NCBI GenBank assembly: GCA_025359845.1
Contig: JANYDT010000112.1
Location: 1-47,192 of the forward strand
Origin: Acidimicrobiia bacterium
Lineage (GTDB): Bacteria > Actinomycetota > Acidimicrobiia > Acidimicrobiales > JANYDT01
Direction of reading: 5' to 3'
Length of the DNA: 47,192 nt
Shown: positions 8,059-15,520 of the stretch, one piece after another
Position numbering within the stretch: the stretch's first letter is position 1
Layout of the letters: each line of letters opens with the position of its first letter
The notes under the pieces: model-generated
Told to the model about the DNA's origin: nothing
What the model saw: only the letters and a program-made list of their open reading frames with translations
Databases searched by the model: none
Program-made: the position numbers and the translations under genes

Positions 8059-8664
8059 CTACGTGGGCTGTTGCGTGGCGACCAGACGGCGAGGGGAGTG
8101 GGCCATGTCGGAGAACTTGGAGACATCGGCGAAAACCTCAGCCCGACCCTCGGGCGTGGCGTAGAACCGGTTGCGAAAGTCGTCGTCGGAGTCGAAGCCC
8201 AAGAGGGCGAACCCGTCATAGGGGGTACCCGAAATGGTGGCCACGGCACTCAGCTGCACGTAGTCGGCCATTCCTACGTGGATGCGCAGGGCCAGTGGCC
8301 CGTGAAGATCGCGCCAATGGGCATCGGATTGCCGGTGCGTGAGCCCGGGGTGATGGACCATGGCGTTGATCGTGACCGGGCCGGTTCGCGGGGTCGGCGC
8401 TCCCGACGGGTCGAGCGCCCGAGGTTTCATGGTGCGCGCCAGCACGACATAGAGACCGACCCCGGCCGCGGGCGTGAGTGCGTCGAGATCGTCGGTCACG
8501 GCGCGCACCATCGTGCGAAACAGCAACCCTTCGGCGCCGGGCCGTTCGTCGACATAGACGCCCGCTCGGGTGGCGACACCAACCGCGCGGGCGGCTTCGG
8601 GGTCGTTGCCGATGGCCACGAGTTCGAGCTGGGGAGTTGGGGAGAACAGGTTCATGGTCATCAT
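8059..8664 (-). CDS. EthD domain-containing protein
   Basis: A 201-residue protein whose C-terminal half matches the EthD family, ferredoxin-like dimeric alpha/beta-barrel proteins first noted in ether-degradation clusters. The HHPGLTHRQSDAHWRDLHGPL segment (about residues 103-123), YVQLSAVATISGTPYDGFALL and DVSKFSDM...SPRR near the C-terminus are the recognisable family positions. The N-terminal half may be a second degenerate repeat of the same fold. The start is one of three close ATG codons (8664, 8661, 8655); no strong ribosome binding site decides between them. A repetitive G-rich element lies just upstream. There is no signal peptide. The physiological substrate is unknown. Confidence 0.8.
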   Translation of the reverse strand: MMTMNLFSPTPQLELVAIGNDPEAARAVGVATRAGVYVDERPGAEGLLFRTMVRAVTDDLDALTPAAGVGLYVVLARTMKPRALDPSGAPTPRTGPVTINAMVHHPGLTHRQSDAHWRDLHGPLALRIHVGMADYVQLSAVATISGTPYDGFALLGFDSDDDFRNRFYATPEGRAEVFADVSKFSDMAHSPRRLVATQQPT

Positions 8665-8678
8665 CCGAACTGGATCAC

Positions 8679-8713
8679 GGGGGCGGGTGTCACGGGGGCG
8701 GGGGTCAAGGGGG
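8679..8713 (+). repeat. G-rich direct repeat with quadruplex potential
   Basis: Five G-runs (GGGGG, GGG, GGGGG, GGGGG, GGGGG) separated by one to six bases, built from two near-copies of TCACGGGGGCGGG. It lies immediately upstream of the - strand EthD gene, on its template strand, so a quadruplex there could affect transcription. Confidence 0.45.
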
Positions 8714-8740
8714 TCGATGGGCCCACGGCACTGGCGAGCA

Positions 8741-9784
8741 TTAGCGATGCGAGTGGGCCCAGTTGATCAGGTCTTCGGCACCGCCGGTATTGACAATCCG
8801 GTCGGCTGGGACGCCCATTTCGGCGGCTCGATTGGCGCCGTAGGGCTGCCATTCGAGCTGTCCTGTGGCATGGGCGTCGGTGTCGATCGAGAATCGGCAA
8901 CCAATCTCGAGGGCCCGAGCGATGAGGGCACGGGGCGGGTCGAGGCGTTCGGGACGGCAATTGATTTCGACCGCTTTGTCGAAGCGGGCGCACGCGGCGA
9001 ACACCAGATCGAAGTCAGCATCTGACCCGTCACGGCCCTTGCCTGTCACTTTTCGGCCGGTGCAATGGCCGAGAATGTCGACTCGAGGGTTGGCTGCGGC
9101 CAAGACCATGCGTTGGGTCATGGCTTGGCGTTCCATTCTGAGTTTCGAATGCACGCTGGCCACCACGACGTCAAGGTGATCCAACAGATCGTCATCGCCG
9201 TCGAGCGAGCCGTCTTCGTTGATGTCGACCTCGATACCGGTAAGCACCCGGAACGGCGCGACAGCTTCGTTGACGGCGGCGACCTCTTCGAGTTGGCGCA
9301 TATGACGCTCACGAGTCAGGCCGTGGGCCACCGTGAGACGAGCCGAATGGTCGGTCAGCACTATGTATTCGTGACCCAGCGCCCGGGCCGCTTCGGCCAT
9401 GGCGAGGGGGGATGCACTCCCGTCGCTCCACGTGGAATGCAGATGGCAATCGCCCCGCAGCTCGTGCACCAATTGGTCGCCGCCGGGGGTGCGCACGATC
9501 AGCGTCTCGGCTTCAAGCTTGGTCAGATACGTACCTACGGTTCCGCCGGCGGCTTCGGCGATCACGGTTGCGGTGGCGTCGCCGATACCATCGAGCTGCG
9601 TAAGGGTGCCATTGTCGATCCGCTCGGCCAGTTCGTCATCGTCAAGGCCGCCAATAACGGCCAGCGCTCGTTGAAAAGCCCGAATCCGGTAACCATCGGC
9701 CAGAGACCGGTCGAGTAAATACACGACCCGATCGAGGGCAGCCGTGCACAGCGGGCGAGTGCCGCTCGAAAGGGGGATCGTCAC
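8741..9784 (-). CDS. PHP-domain phosphoesterase with helix-hairpin-helix region (PolX C-terminal type)
   Basis: A 347-residue protein. Residues about 15-100 hold a helix-hairpin-helix-like region (DGIGDATATVIAEA). From about 108 the PHP metal site is complete: GDCHLHSTWSDG, LTDHS, GIEVDIN, VVASVHS, DILGHCTGR, EINCRPERLD and IDTDAHA. This arrangement equals the C-terminal half of bacterial family X DNA polymerases without the polymerase palm. It could be a metal-dependent nuclease or phosphatase (histidinol-phosphatase-like annotations are common for such proteins). The start ATG 9784 gives a sensible N-terminus. The gene diverges from whiB. DNA binding through the HhH is inferred; the substrate is not known. 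Confidence 0.88.
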   Translation of the reverse strand: MTIPLSSGTRPLCTAALDRVVYLLDRSLADGYRIRAFQRALAVIGGLDDDELAERIDNGTLTQLDGIGDATATVIAEAAGGTVGTYLTKLEAETLIVRTPGGDQLVHELRGDCHLHSTWSDGSASPLAMAEAARALGHEYIVLTDHSARLTVAHGLTRERHMRQLEEVAAVNEAVAPFRVLTGIEVDINEDGSLDGDDDLLDHLDVVVASVHSKLRMERQAMTQRMVLAAANPRVDILGHCTGRKVTGKGRDGSDADFDLVFAACARFDKAVEINCRPERLDPPRALIARALEIGCRFSIDTDAHATGQLEWQPYGANRAAEMGVPADRIVNTGGAEDLINWAHSHR

Positions 9785-9873
9785 ACGGCAAGACTACTGT
9801 CAGAGCCCGCGGCGTAACCGCGGACATCCATCTGTAATAACGATGAACATTCGGTGAACAAACGGTTCGAGCG

Positions 9874-10218
9874 ATGGCTATGCTGCGATTCGTGGAAAGC
9901 GCGCTGCTCCCCTTTCAGCGTGTGATGTCCGTCGCTCCGGCTGTCTGGAACAGCATGGAATGGCGCCAGCACGCGGCCTGTACCGATGTCGATGTCAACC
10001 TCTTCTTCCCGATCGGCGTCACTGGCCCGGCCGTGGAACAGATCGCCAAGGCCAAGGCTGTGTGCCGAGGTTGTTCGGCCCGGGAGTGTTGCCTCGAGTT
10101 TGCCCTCGTGACCCACCAAGACTATGGCGTCTGGGGTGGAGCCACGGAGGACGAACGTCGAATAATGCGCCGCCAACGCCGGGCCGCGGCGCGTGCGGCC
10201 AAGCTCCTCGCCGGCTAA
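9874..10218 (+). CDS. WhiB-family iron-sulfur transcriptional regulator
   Basis: A 114-residue WhiB-like protein, an actinobacterium-specific regulator that binds a [4Fe-4S] cluster and works with the principal sigma factor. Four cluster Cys are visible: Cys36 (HAACTD), Cys64 and Cys67 (CRGC) and Cys73, with an extra Cys72 beside the last. The GVWGG turn precedes TEDERR and a basic Arg/Ala-rich tail that would contact DNA. The frame starts at ATG 9874; internal ATGs at 9928 and 9955 are alternatives, and the first 27 residues are less conserved in appearance. It is transcribed divergently from the PHP gene. Which WhiB subclass it belongs to (WhiB1- or WhiB2-like) I cannot decide by eye. Confidence 0.93.
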   Translation: MAMLRFVESALLPFQRVMSVAPAVWNSMEWRQHAACTDVDVNLFFPIGVTGPAVEQIAKAKAVCRGCSARECCLEFALVTHQDYGVWGGATEDERRIMRRQRRAAARAAKLLAG

Positions 10219-10262
10219 CGTCCTGAGCTGAGCACGGCGGGATCGCGGCACCCTAAGGGCGG

Positions 10263-11102
10263 TCAATAAAATCCGTGGCTGCGGCGAAAGGCCAGTGCTC
10301 GCGCGGCCGATCCGTACCGGTCGTAGATGTAGGCCCGCATCATGCAGAGCTGCGCCCCGTAATCGATGCTCCGCGCCGCCGCGCCACAGCGAGGGGCGTA
10401 TTTGACCCGATTGCCGGCGAGGAGTTGTCCGACACCGAAAGCCGAGGATCGGGGGTTCTTGGCCGCGGCCCGCCCCCGAGACTCGCGTCCGATGATAACG
10501 GCCTCGGCGTACGAAAGTCCGCCCCACGGTCTCGAAGAACGGCCTATCGCGGGGGCGCTATTCCTTCGCCGAGATGGTTGGCCGGCCAGTGAAGCCGCTC
10601 GTCCGGCCGTCGTCAGGGGTCCGTCGAAAGCGACGGCCGGCGCGGCTACGGCGGTAGGAGCGGCGGTGGTGACCGGGGCTGTCAGCGGGGGCGGGGCCGT
10701 CGTCGACGAAACGATCGGCGAGGTTGTTGCGGTGGGGGCGACGGAGACTACCGGTGCCGTGGCGGGTACAGGCGCCGGTAGGGTCGAATTGCTCGCCGCC
10801 GCTATGTTGGACGGGACCGGTGCGGGGGAGGGGGGGACGACCGAAATCCCCGACGATGGCGCCACGGCGGTGACGACGATGGTCGAGACTACGGACAGGG
10901 GTTCATCGGCCGCGGGCATGGTCGAGGGCACAGTCGCCTCGATAATTGCCGAGGGGTGGCTGCCCGGGCGCGCATCGGCCCAGGCCACAGATGATACGGA
11001 AAGCGCGTGAACGGTGACCACGAGCCCAGTCAGGAACGTGATCCGTGACATGGGGGGCTGGGGGCCACGGGAACGGCGCGGGGGAAGACGCAACGATGAC
11101 AT
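10263..11102 (-). CDS. Secreted protein with Ala/Pro/Thr linker and C-terminal lysozyme-like domain
   Basis: The start ATG 11102 has an excellent AAGGAG seven bases upstream. The first 40 residues form a signal peptide: basic RRSR, hydrophobic FLTGLVVTVHALSVSSV, then AWADA. A long low-complexity Ala/Pro/Ser/Thr/Val linker follows (about residues 45-175), as in cell-wall-spanning proteins. The C-terminal 80 residues contain SYAEAVIIGRESRGRAAAKN, SAFGVGQLL and SIDYGAQLCMMRAYIYDRYG. This resembles a lytic-transglycosylase/resuscitation-factor-type fold, with the Glu of GRESRG as the likely catalytic acid and the Cys pair able to bridge. It is probably a peptidoglycan-cleaving exported enzyme. 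A CRP-like site lies about 200 bases upstream. Confidence 0.82.
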   Translation of the reverse strand: MSSLRLPPRRSRGPQPPMSRITFLTGLVVTVHALSVSSVAWADARPGSHPSAIIEATVPSTMPAADEPLSVVSTIVVTAVAPSSGISVVPPSPAPVPSNIAAASNSTLPAPVPATAPVVSVAPTATTSPIVSSTTAPPPLTAPVTTAAPTAVAAPAVAFDGPLTTAGRAASLAGQPSRRRNSAPAIGRSSRPWGGLSYAEAVIIGRESRGRAAAKNPRSSAFGVGQLLAGNRVKYAPRCGAAARSIDYGAQLCMMRAYIYDRYGSAARALAFRRSHGFY

Positions 11103-11109
11103 GGAATGG

Positions 11110-11115
11110 CTCCTT
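11110..11115 (-). promoter_or_regulatory. Strong Shine-Dalgarno that fixes the lysozyme-like start
   Basis: AAGGAG on the - strand, seven bases before ATG 11102. It rules out the longer upstream frame, whose extra 19 residues are not signal-peptide-like. Confidence 0.75.
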
Positions 11116-11297
11116 CCAAGAGGTCGCTGCCACGTGGAGGGGCGCGAAGGCCGTGGCAACCGAGCCCGACGGGACGTTCCCGAATGGGCAGCTATCGAAA
11201 GTGGTTCTGAGGGCCCGATAGCGGGAGCATCGACGCATGGGCCGACACGAAGATCAAACCTTACAGGAACGGAGCGATCTTGAGAACCCCTGTTCGA

Positions 11298-11313
11298 TGT
11301 GACAGGAGTTACA
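11298..11313. promoter_or_regulatory. CRP/FNR-type palindrome upstream of the lysozyme-like gene
   Basis: TGTGACAGGAGTTACA fits the CRP pattern TGTGA-N6-TCACA with one mismatch (TTACA). It lies between the MarR stop codon and the - strand lysozyme-like gene, in that gene's long upstream region. In Mycobacterium tuberculosis the CRP homologue is known to regulate a resuscitation-promoting factor gene, so the position is suggestive. Confidence 0.4.
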
Positions 11314-11316
11314 CGG

Positions 11317-11817
11317 TTATAAGCCCGAATCGACCTGCTGGTTTACCCATTCGTCAAGACTGATGACAAGTCGCTCGAGCAGGTGAGCCAGCGCGACCTG
11401 TTCGCCATCATCAAACGTCGCGAGCATGGCTTTCATGGCCGATCCCCACCGCGATGAGAGCTCAACCCACCGATCGACGCCCTGTTCTGTCGCTACGACG
11501 AGAACGCCACGGGCATCGCCGGGCGACGGTTCTCGGCGGGCCAGTCCGGCGTCGACGAGGCGGGCGACGGCTCGCGTGGCCGAACTGTTGTCGATGCGCA
11601 GCGCTTCGGCCAGGTCACTCATGCGCAACCGCGACCGGCGCACCAGAAGCTCGAGGGTGTCGAGTTGTCCCAGATCGAGGCCATTGGGGCCGCCTATGAC
11701 CAACGCCCGCAACCGAAGCATCGATGCGCCGCGACGCAGTTCCCTCCAGGCGACGGTAATGCGGCCTTCCATGTCGGCCTCGTCAACCGGAACAGGAGGA
11801 GGGATCGAATCTTGCAT
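11317..11817 (-). CDS. MarR-family transcriptional regulator
   Basis: A 166-residue winged-helix protein. The order is a dimerisation helix (ITVAWRELRRGASMLRLRAL), then LDLGQLDTLELLV, the helix-turn-helix RMSDLAEALRIDNSSATRAVARLVDAGL at about residues 69-96, and the wing RREPSPGDARGVLVVATEQG. C-terminal helices complete the dimer interface. These are the MarR hallmarks, including the basic residue and the D-R in the wing (here D-A-R). The ligand is unknown. It lies downstream of and on the same strand as the 3-hydroxybutyryl-CoA dehydrogenase gene, separated by about 90 bases that include a tandem repeat, so co-transcription is possible. Confidence 0.9.
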   Translation of the reverse strand: MQDSIPPPVPVDEADMEGRITVAWRELRRGASMLRLRALVIGGPNGLDLGQLDTLELLVRRSRLRMSDLAEALRIDNSSATRAVARLVDAGLARREPSPGDARGVLVVATEQGVDRWVELSSRWGSAMKAMLATFDDGEQVALAHLLERLVISLDEWVNQQVDSGL

Positions 11818-11865
11818 TAGTTGTTCAGCGCGTCCGTTGCATGTTCACTACCGGCATTGACGCAT

Positions 11866-11925
11866 CATCGATAGACGGCTCATCGACAGACGGCTCATTG
11901 ATAAGCGGCTCATTGATAAACGTAG
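11866..11925 (-). repeat. Four tandem 15-bp units overlapping the hbd stop codon
   Basis: Four 15-base units (catcgatagacggct, catcgacagacggct, cattgataagcggct and a diverged cattgataaacgtag) run head to tail. On the - strand the first unit contains the last two codons and stop of the dehydrogenase gene, so the repeat looks like slippage duplication of its 3' end. Each unit repeats a possible stop codon in the same frame. Confidence 0.8.
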
Positions 11926-12767
11926 AAGCCACGGCCGCTCTTGCGTCCGAGTAGGCCCGCTTCGACCATGCGACTCAGCAATGGCGGAGGGGCATACAGC
12001 TGCTCCTTGAACTCGGCGTACAGCGACTCGGCCACGGCCATGGTGGTGTCGAGTCCGATCAAATCGGCGAGGTGCAACGGGCCCATTGGGTGAGCACACC
12101 CTTCGACCATACCGGCATCGATATCGTCGGCCGTAGCGAAGCCTGACTCCATCATGCGAATGGCGGAGAGAAGATACGGGATCAGGAGGGCGTTCACAAT
12201 GAAGCCGGCGCGGTCTTTGGAGCGAATCACTCGTTTGTTCAGTACCTGGGTAGCGAACGAGTCGGCTCGTGCTTCGGTTTCTGCACTGGTGAGCAGAGAC
12301 GTCACCAATTCGACCAAACGCAAGACCGGGACAGGATTGAAGAAGTGGACGCCGATCACTTGAGCGGGACGTTTTGTGGCCATGGCCAACTTCATGATGG
12401 GAATTGAACTGGTATTGCTGGCGAGCACGGCCAGCGGATCAGTGACGACTTCATCAAGACGACGAAAAACCTCGAGTTTGGCCGCTTCATTTTCATAGAC
12501 CGCTTCGACCACGAGTTCTCGATCGTGGAAAGCCCCATAATCGACGGTGAAATCCAGAAATGAGAGCGCCCGCTCGGCGCCCGGCTCCTCCAGCTTGCCC
12601 GACTTCACGGCTCGGGCCAGTGACGTCTCGATTCGTCGCCGAGCGCCGTCGAGCGCAGTCGCGTTCGCCTCTAACACGATCGTGTCGCAACCGGCCCGCG
12701 CCGAAACTTCGGCGATACCTGACCCCATGAGGCCACCACCCACTACGCCAATCCGATCGAAAGCCAT
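11910..12767 (-). CDS. 3-hydroxybutyryl-CoA dehydrogenase
   Basis: A 285-residue enzyme that reduces acetoacetyl-CoA or oxidises 3-hydroxyacyl-CoA with NAD(P). The N-terminal Rossmann motif GVVGGGLMGSGIAEVSARAG binds the dinucleotide. SNTSSIPI and the catalytic HFFNPVPVLRLVELV (His with the conserved Asn-Pro) follow, then DRAGFIVNALLIPYL and the C-terminal GCAHPMGPLHLADLIGLDT and GRKSGRGFYVY, all family positions. I start it at ATG 12767 because MAFDRIGVVGGG is the usual beginning; six extra upstream residues are possible. It could pair with the thiolase at 2829-4058 in fatty-acid or butyrate metabolism, though they are not in one operon. Confidence 0.94.
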   Translation of the reverse strand: MAFDRIGVVGGGLMGSGIAEVSARAGCDTIVLEANATALDGARRRIETSLARAVKSGKLEEPGAERALSFLDFTVDYGAFHDRELVVEAVYENEAAKLEVFRRLDEVVTDPLAVLASNTSSIPIMKLAMATKRPAQVIGVHFFNPVPVLRLVELVTSLLTSAETEARADSFATQVLNKRVIRSKDRAGFIVNALLIPYLLSAIRMMESGFATADDIDAGMVEGCAHPMGPLHLADLIGLDTTMAVAESLYAEFKEQLYAPPPLLSRMVEAGLLGRKSGRGFYVYQ

Positions 12768-12781
12768 GCCCGCAGTCTGTC

Positions 12782-13471
12782 TCAATTATGGGCTCCAAGG
12801 ATTAGTTCGGTCAGCCGAGCGAGCATCACGTCAAGTTCGTCGATCAACGCACGGTGCCGGCGAAGGGAACCACCGGTGGGATCGTCGATGTCGAGCCAAG
12901 CCGGGGCGATGGTGTCGCGGGCGCTGCGGCCGGCGTGGAGCTGCGCGATCCAGTCCGCCGGGGTTTGCTCGGCCGAGCGGGGCGGTCCAGTCTCAGCCCG
13001 AGCCACGAGTTGGCGCAACGCGAACGCCCGGGGCCACAGCGCCGGGTCGGACGCGATAACTACTCGCAGTTGCTCGAACGTCATGGTGATGATCAGGTCG
13101 CCCGAACTCAGCCAAGGCCCGATCTGGCGGCTTCGGTGGCCCGACGCGTCAAGGCCCCGCTCGGACAAGGCTCGAACAGTGCGAGGAGTGGCCGGCTGGC
13201 CGCCAGGCAAGAGGCCGGCCGAGCGGACGGTGACGGGCTCCGCTCGGCGCCGCATGGCCGAGGCCGCGCTCAGCTGCGCTGACCAGAGATGCTCGACCAT
13301 GACCGACCGACATTGGTTTGCCGTGCAGATCACGGCGATACGAAACGGTGAGCCGACTGCGCTGACAGATTCGGGCGTTGGGCTGACAGCTTCGCGCGTT
13401 GCGCTATCGCCTTCGCCCGTCGCGTGCGTCAGGCGAAATTGACTCACCAATGCTGATGATAGGGCGTCCAC
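12782..13471 (-). CDS. Low-molecular-weight protein-tyrosine phosphatase-like protein
   Basis: Residues about 44-229 form an LMW-PTP domain. The P-loop Cys-x5-Arg is intact as CTANQCRS (Cys49, Arg55). The later DIDDPTGGS gives the Asp-Pro general-acid motif. The SAGLLPGGQPATPRTV and LDASGHRSRQI segments are also typical. It is longer than classical members (about 150 residues) because of a 40-residue Ser/Thr/Val-rich N-terminal extension from GTG 13471 and an insert in the second half. It starts divergently from the secreted Pro/Thr-rich gene, and the dehydrogenase follows 14 bases after its stop. It could reverse the autokinase at 27392-29047, but the 14-kb distance makes this only a guess. 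Confidence 0.85.
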   Translation of the reverse strand: MDALSSALVSQFRLTHATGEGDSATREAVSPTPESVSAVGSPFRIAVICTANQCRSVMVEHLWSAQLSAASAMRRRAEPVTVRSAGLLPGGQPATPRTVRALSERGLDASGHRSRQIGPWLSSGDLIITMTFEQLRVVIASDPALWPRAFALRQLVARAETGPPRSAEQTPADWIAQLHAGRSARDTIAPAWLDIDDPTGGSLRRHRALIDELDVMLARLTELILGAHN

Positions 13472-13525
13472 CCGAAACTAAAGAATGCCCAAGGTTCTGC
13501 CGATACAGGTGCCATACTCCCCAAC

Positions 13526-14320
13526 ATGTCACGCCGTTTCTTGGTGGGTGCGTTGCTTTGCAGCGTGGCGCCGTTGGTTCTTGCCGCGGGCGCGTCCGCA
13601 CAATACCCGCCTGGACCCCCCACAACCATCGACACGTCGAGTCCCGGGCCTTCGATCGTGATCAGGGCGACGTTGCCGGTTGCGACCACCACCATCGCCG
13701 GTCTGTCCACGGGGCCACCTACGACCCTCGCTGATCGGGCGCCTTCGCCGACGACTGCGCCCAACGCCGGTGGACCCACGTCACCGCCATCCACCAGCAC
13801 CCGGCCCGCTACCAACACCGCGGCGTCCACCTCGACTCCTGCTCAAGGCAATAGTGCGGCTCCACCGGCCTCACTCGTGCCCGTAGCGGCACCGAAAGCC
13901 GACTCGACGACACCGTGTCGGATTCTACGCATCGACGCCAACCAGTTCGCCCCGAACTCCGACGTGACCGTGCGCATCGGTGGGCGGGTCATTGGTCTGA
14001 AGGCCGACGCGAACGGCAACGTGGTGGCGATGGTGCCCGGAGTGTGTGACATGGCTGATGGAACGAGCGCCAAGGTGGGCGGGGTCGACAAGAATCGTCA
14101 TCCTCGCAGCAAGACGGTCAAGGTGAAGGGCGATTTGATTCTGGTCCGATTGAACGACTCGGCCTTCACCGGTTCGAATCTTGCCATCCCGCTTACGGCG
14201 GTCGCGGTCGCGTCGATCGTCGGAGGAAACTTTATGTGGGGGGCGGCGCATCGGCGCGACCGCGGCGACGAAGGGGCGCGGCGGCCCCGAGCGGCCGCCG
14301 ACGGTTCGGGATATCGATGA
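13526..14320 (+). CDS. Secreted Pro/Thr-rich protein with C-terminal membrane anchor
   Basis: A 264-residue exported protein with no named family that I recognise. MSRRFLVGALLCSVAPLVLAAGASA is a clear signal peptide. Residues about 26-125 are Pro/Thr/Ser/Ala-rich, a likely glycosylated spacer. Residues about 128-215 form a compact domain with paired Cys (PCRILRIDANQF ... GVCDMADGT), reminiscent of small beta domains. A C-terminal hydrophobic stretch (LAIPLTAVAVASIVGGNFMW) is followed by a basic tail (RRDRGDEGARRPR). The order anchor-then-positive-tail resembles sortase- or archaeosortase-like substrates, but no LPxTG motif is present. It heads a + strand gene set with a Tat-exported protein, a PqqD protein and an HprK-like protein. 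Confidence 0.8.
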   Translation: MSRRFLVGALLCSVAPLVLAAGASAQYPPGPPTTIDTSSPGPSIVIRATLPVATTTIAGLSTGPPTTLADRAPSPTTAPNAGGPTSPPSTSTRPATNTAASTSTPAQGNSAAPPASLVPVAAPKADSTTPCRILRIDANQFAPNSDVTVRIGGRVIGLKADANGNVVAMVPGVCDMADGTSAKVGGVDKNRHPRSKTVKVKGDLILVRLNDSAFTGSNLAIPLTAVAVASIVGGNFMWGAAHRRDRGDEGARRPRAAADGSGYR

Positions 14321-14372
14321 GCGCTATAGCTCAGAGCACGATCAGACCGCTACTACGCTCGACCACAGGTTT

Positions 14373-15062
14373 ATGATGCCATCAGATCCGCCCCAGAGTT
14401 CGGCTGCCTCCGACGGCTCGATGAGCCGACGGGCGCTCATCCGCAAAGCCGGAGTGGCGGTGGCCATCGGCTGGACGGCGCCGCTGATCATCGAGAGCCT
14501 CGCCAGTCCCGCGGGGGCGGTGAGTGCCACTCCTGGGTGCTATTGGGTGGCGTACCGGCAGACGACGCCACGAGGGGGGGCCAATAACACAGCAAACCAC
14601 TTCAGCGAGATGGCGTTGCTGGCGGACAGTACGTACGCGTTCTGCCCACCCCCTGTGTGCCCGTCCACCGGATTGAAGCCCACGAAAAACGTCAGCGCCG
14701 CATCAGTGGGTCTCTCGGTGTCGGGGGGACCTATCTACCATCAGGCCGCAACAGGGGCCGGTACGCGGATGCCGGCTACTTTCACCATCGCCGGCGGGTT
14801 CAGCTGCCGGATCGTCGGGGTGAGTGCCGTGCTTGATCAGGAGGGCACGGGCAACGGCGGCAACTGTTTCGGAACCGCGACCAATCTTCTCGTTGGGCCT
14901 GGGTCGCTCGGCACGACGACGGTCACGGTCACGCCCGGCACGACGGTTGCCTTCACTCCCGGGCAGTTGCATTGGGGGGCGTTCGGAGGCGCAGGACCTC
15001 CGGCTTCTCCGAGCGGCGCGGTGCCCGACGGCTACATCGTCGTCACCATCCAATGCCCGTGA
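14373..15062 (+). CDS. Tat-signal secreted protein of unknown function
   Basis: About 229 residues. The N-terminus has SMSRRALIRKAGVAVAIGWT, with a twin-arginine motif, then a moderately hydrophobic stretch ending at SPAGAVSA, so export by the Tat pathway with cleavage there is likely. The mature part is Gly/Thr/Ser/Pro-rich with six Cys (for example PGCYW, FCPPPVCPS, FSCRIVG, GNCFGT and a terminal QCP), consistent with a small disulfide-bonded beta protein. I start it at ATG 14373; the open frame extends upstream through low-quality sequence. The 3' end overlaps the PqqD gene by 10 bases, which ties the two together. No family recognised. It could be the substrate of the neighbouring PqqD/HprK-like proteins. 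Confidence 0.78.
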   Translation: MMPSDPPQSSAASDGSMSRRALIRKAGVAVAIGWTAPLIIESLASPAGAVSATPGCYWVAYRQTTPRGGANNTANHFSEMALLADSTYAFCPPPVCPSTGLKPTKNVSAASVGLSVSGGPIYHQAATGAGTRMPATFTIAGGFSCRIVGVSAVLDQEGTGNGGNCFGTATNLLVGPGSLGTTTVTVTPGTTVAFTPGQLHWGAFGGAGPPASPSGAVPDGYIVVTIQCP

Positions 15063-15484
15063 CCGAGATGGCGGCGCCCGAGGCGGCCGGCGCGGTGGCC
15101 TTCTCGAAGTCGCCTTCGGCGTTCGTGGTCGAGGTTGGTTCCGAGGCGGTGATCTTGGACGAGGCCACGCAACGGCTGCATTTGTTGAACCCGATGGCCG
15201 CGGTGGTGTGGGCGTGCATCGACGGGTCATCGTCGTTGCAGGAGATTTGCGCGGACCTGGCCGACGAACTCGGCGCCCCGCACGGCGTAGTGCTGGCCGA
15301 CACCATCGCGCTGGCGGCCCTGCTCCAATCCGAAGGCTTATTGTTCGACCCGAACGGGGCCCCGCCACTCGCGGCCGTCGAGGCCGACCAGTCCGACCAC
15401 GGGCCAGGCTGCACGCACGACGACCCGATTCCTGACCTCCGGGACCGCTTCGAGGGCGTGCTGGCCGAACCCCCGAACCCTTGA
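15053..15484 (+). CDS. PqqD-family protein
   Basis: About 143 residues. Residues about 15-95 carry the PqqD fold: VVEVGSEAVILDEATQRLHL, then LNPMAAVVWACIDGSSSLQE, ICADLADELG and a terminal ALLQSEGLL helix. PqqD proteins bind a peptide and present it to a modifying enzyme, such as a radical-SAM enzyme in PQQ synthesis or a leader peptidase in lasso peptides. Here neither partner enzyme is present; instead the gene overlaps the Tat-signal protein and precedes an HprK-like gene, the arrangement seen in HPr-kinase-related/PqqD pairs of surface-polysaccharide loci. A 45-residue acidic C-terminal tail with an isolated Cys is extra. Start ATG 15053 overlaps the preceding gene by 10 bases. Confidence 0.82.
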   Translation: MPVTEMAAPEAAGAVAFSKSPSAFVVEVGSEAVILDEATQRLHLLNPMAAVVWACIDGSSSLQEICADLADELGAPHGVVLADTIALAALLQSEGLLFDPNGAPPLAAVEADQSDHGPGCTHDDPIPDLRDRFEGVLAEPPNP

Positions 15485-15520
15485 CTGGATAAGTCTTTCC
15501 CGCTCGGGTCAGCGGGAGTC

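Noticed and set aside
11103..11297. c-di-AMP (ydaO-type) riboswitch before the lysozyme-like gene
   Set aside because: Such riboswitches precede actinobacterial cell-wall hydrolase genes, but the conserved core sequences are not present in this leader.
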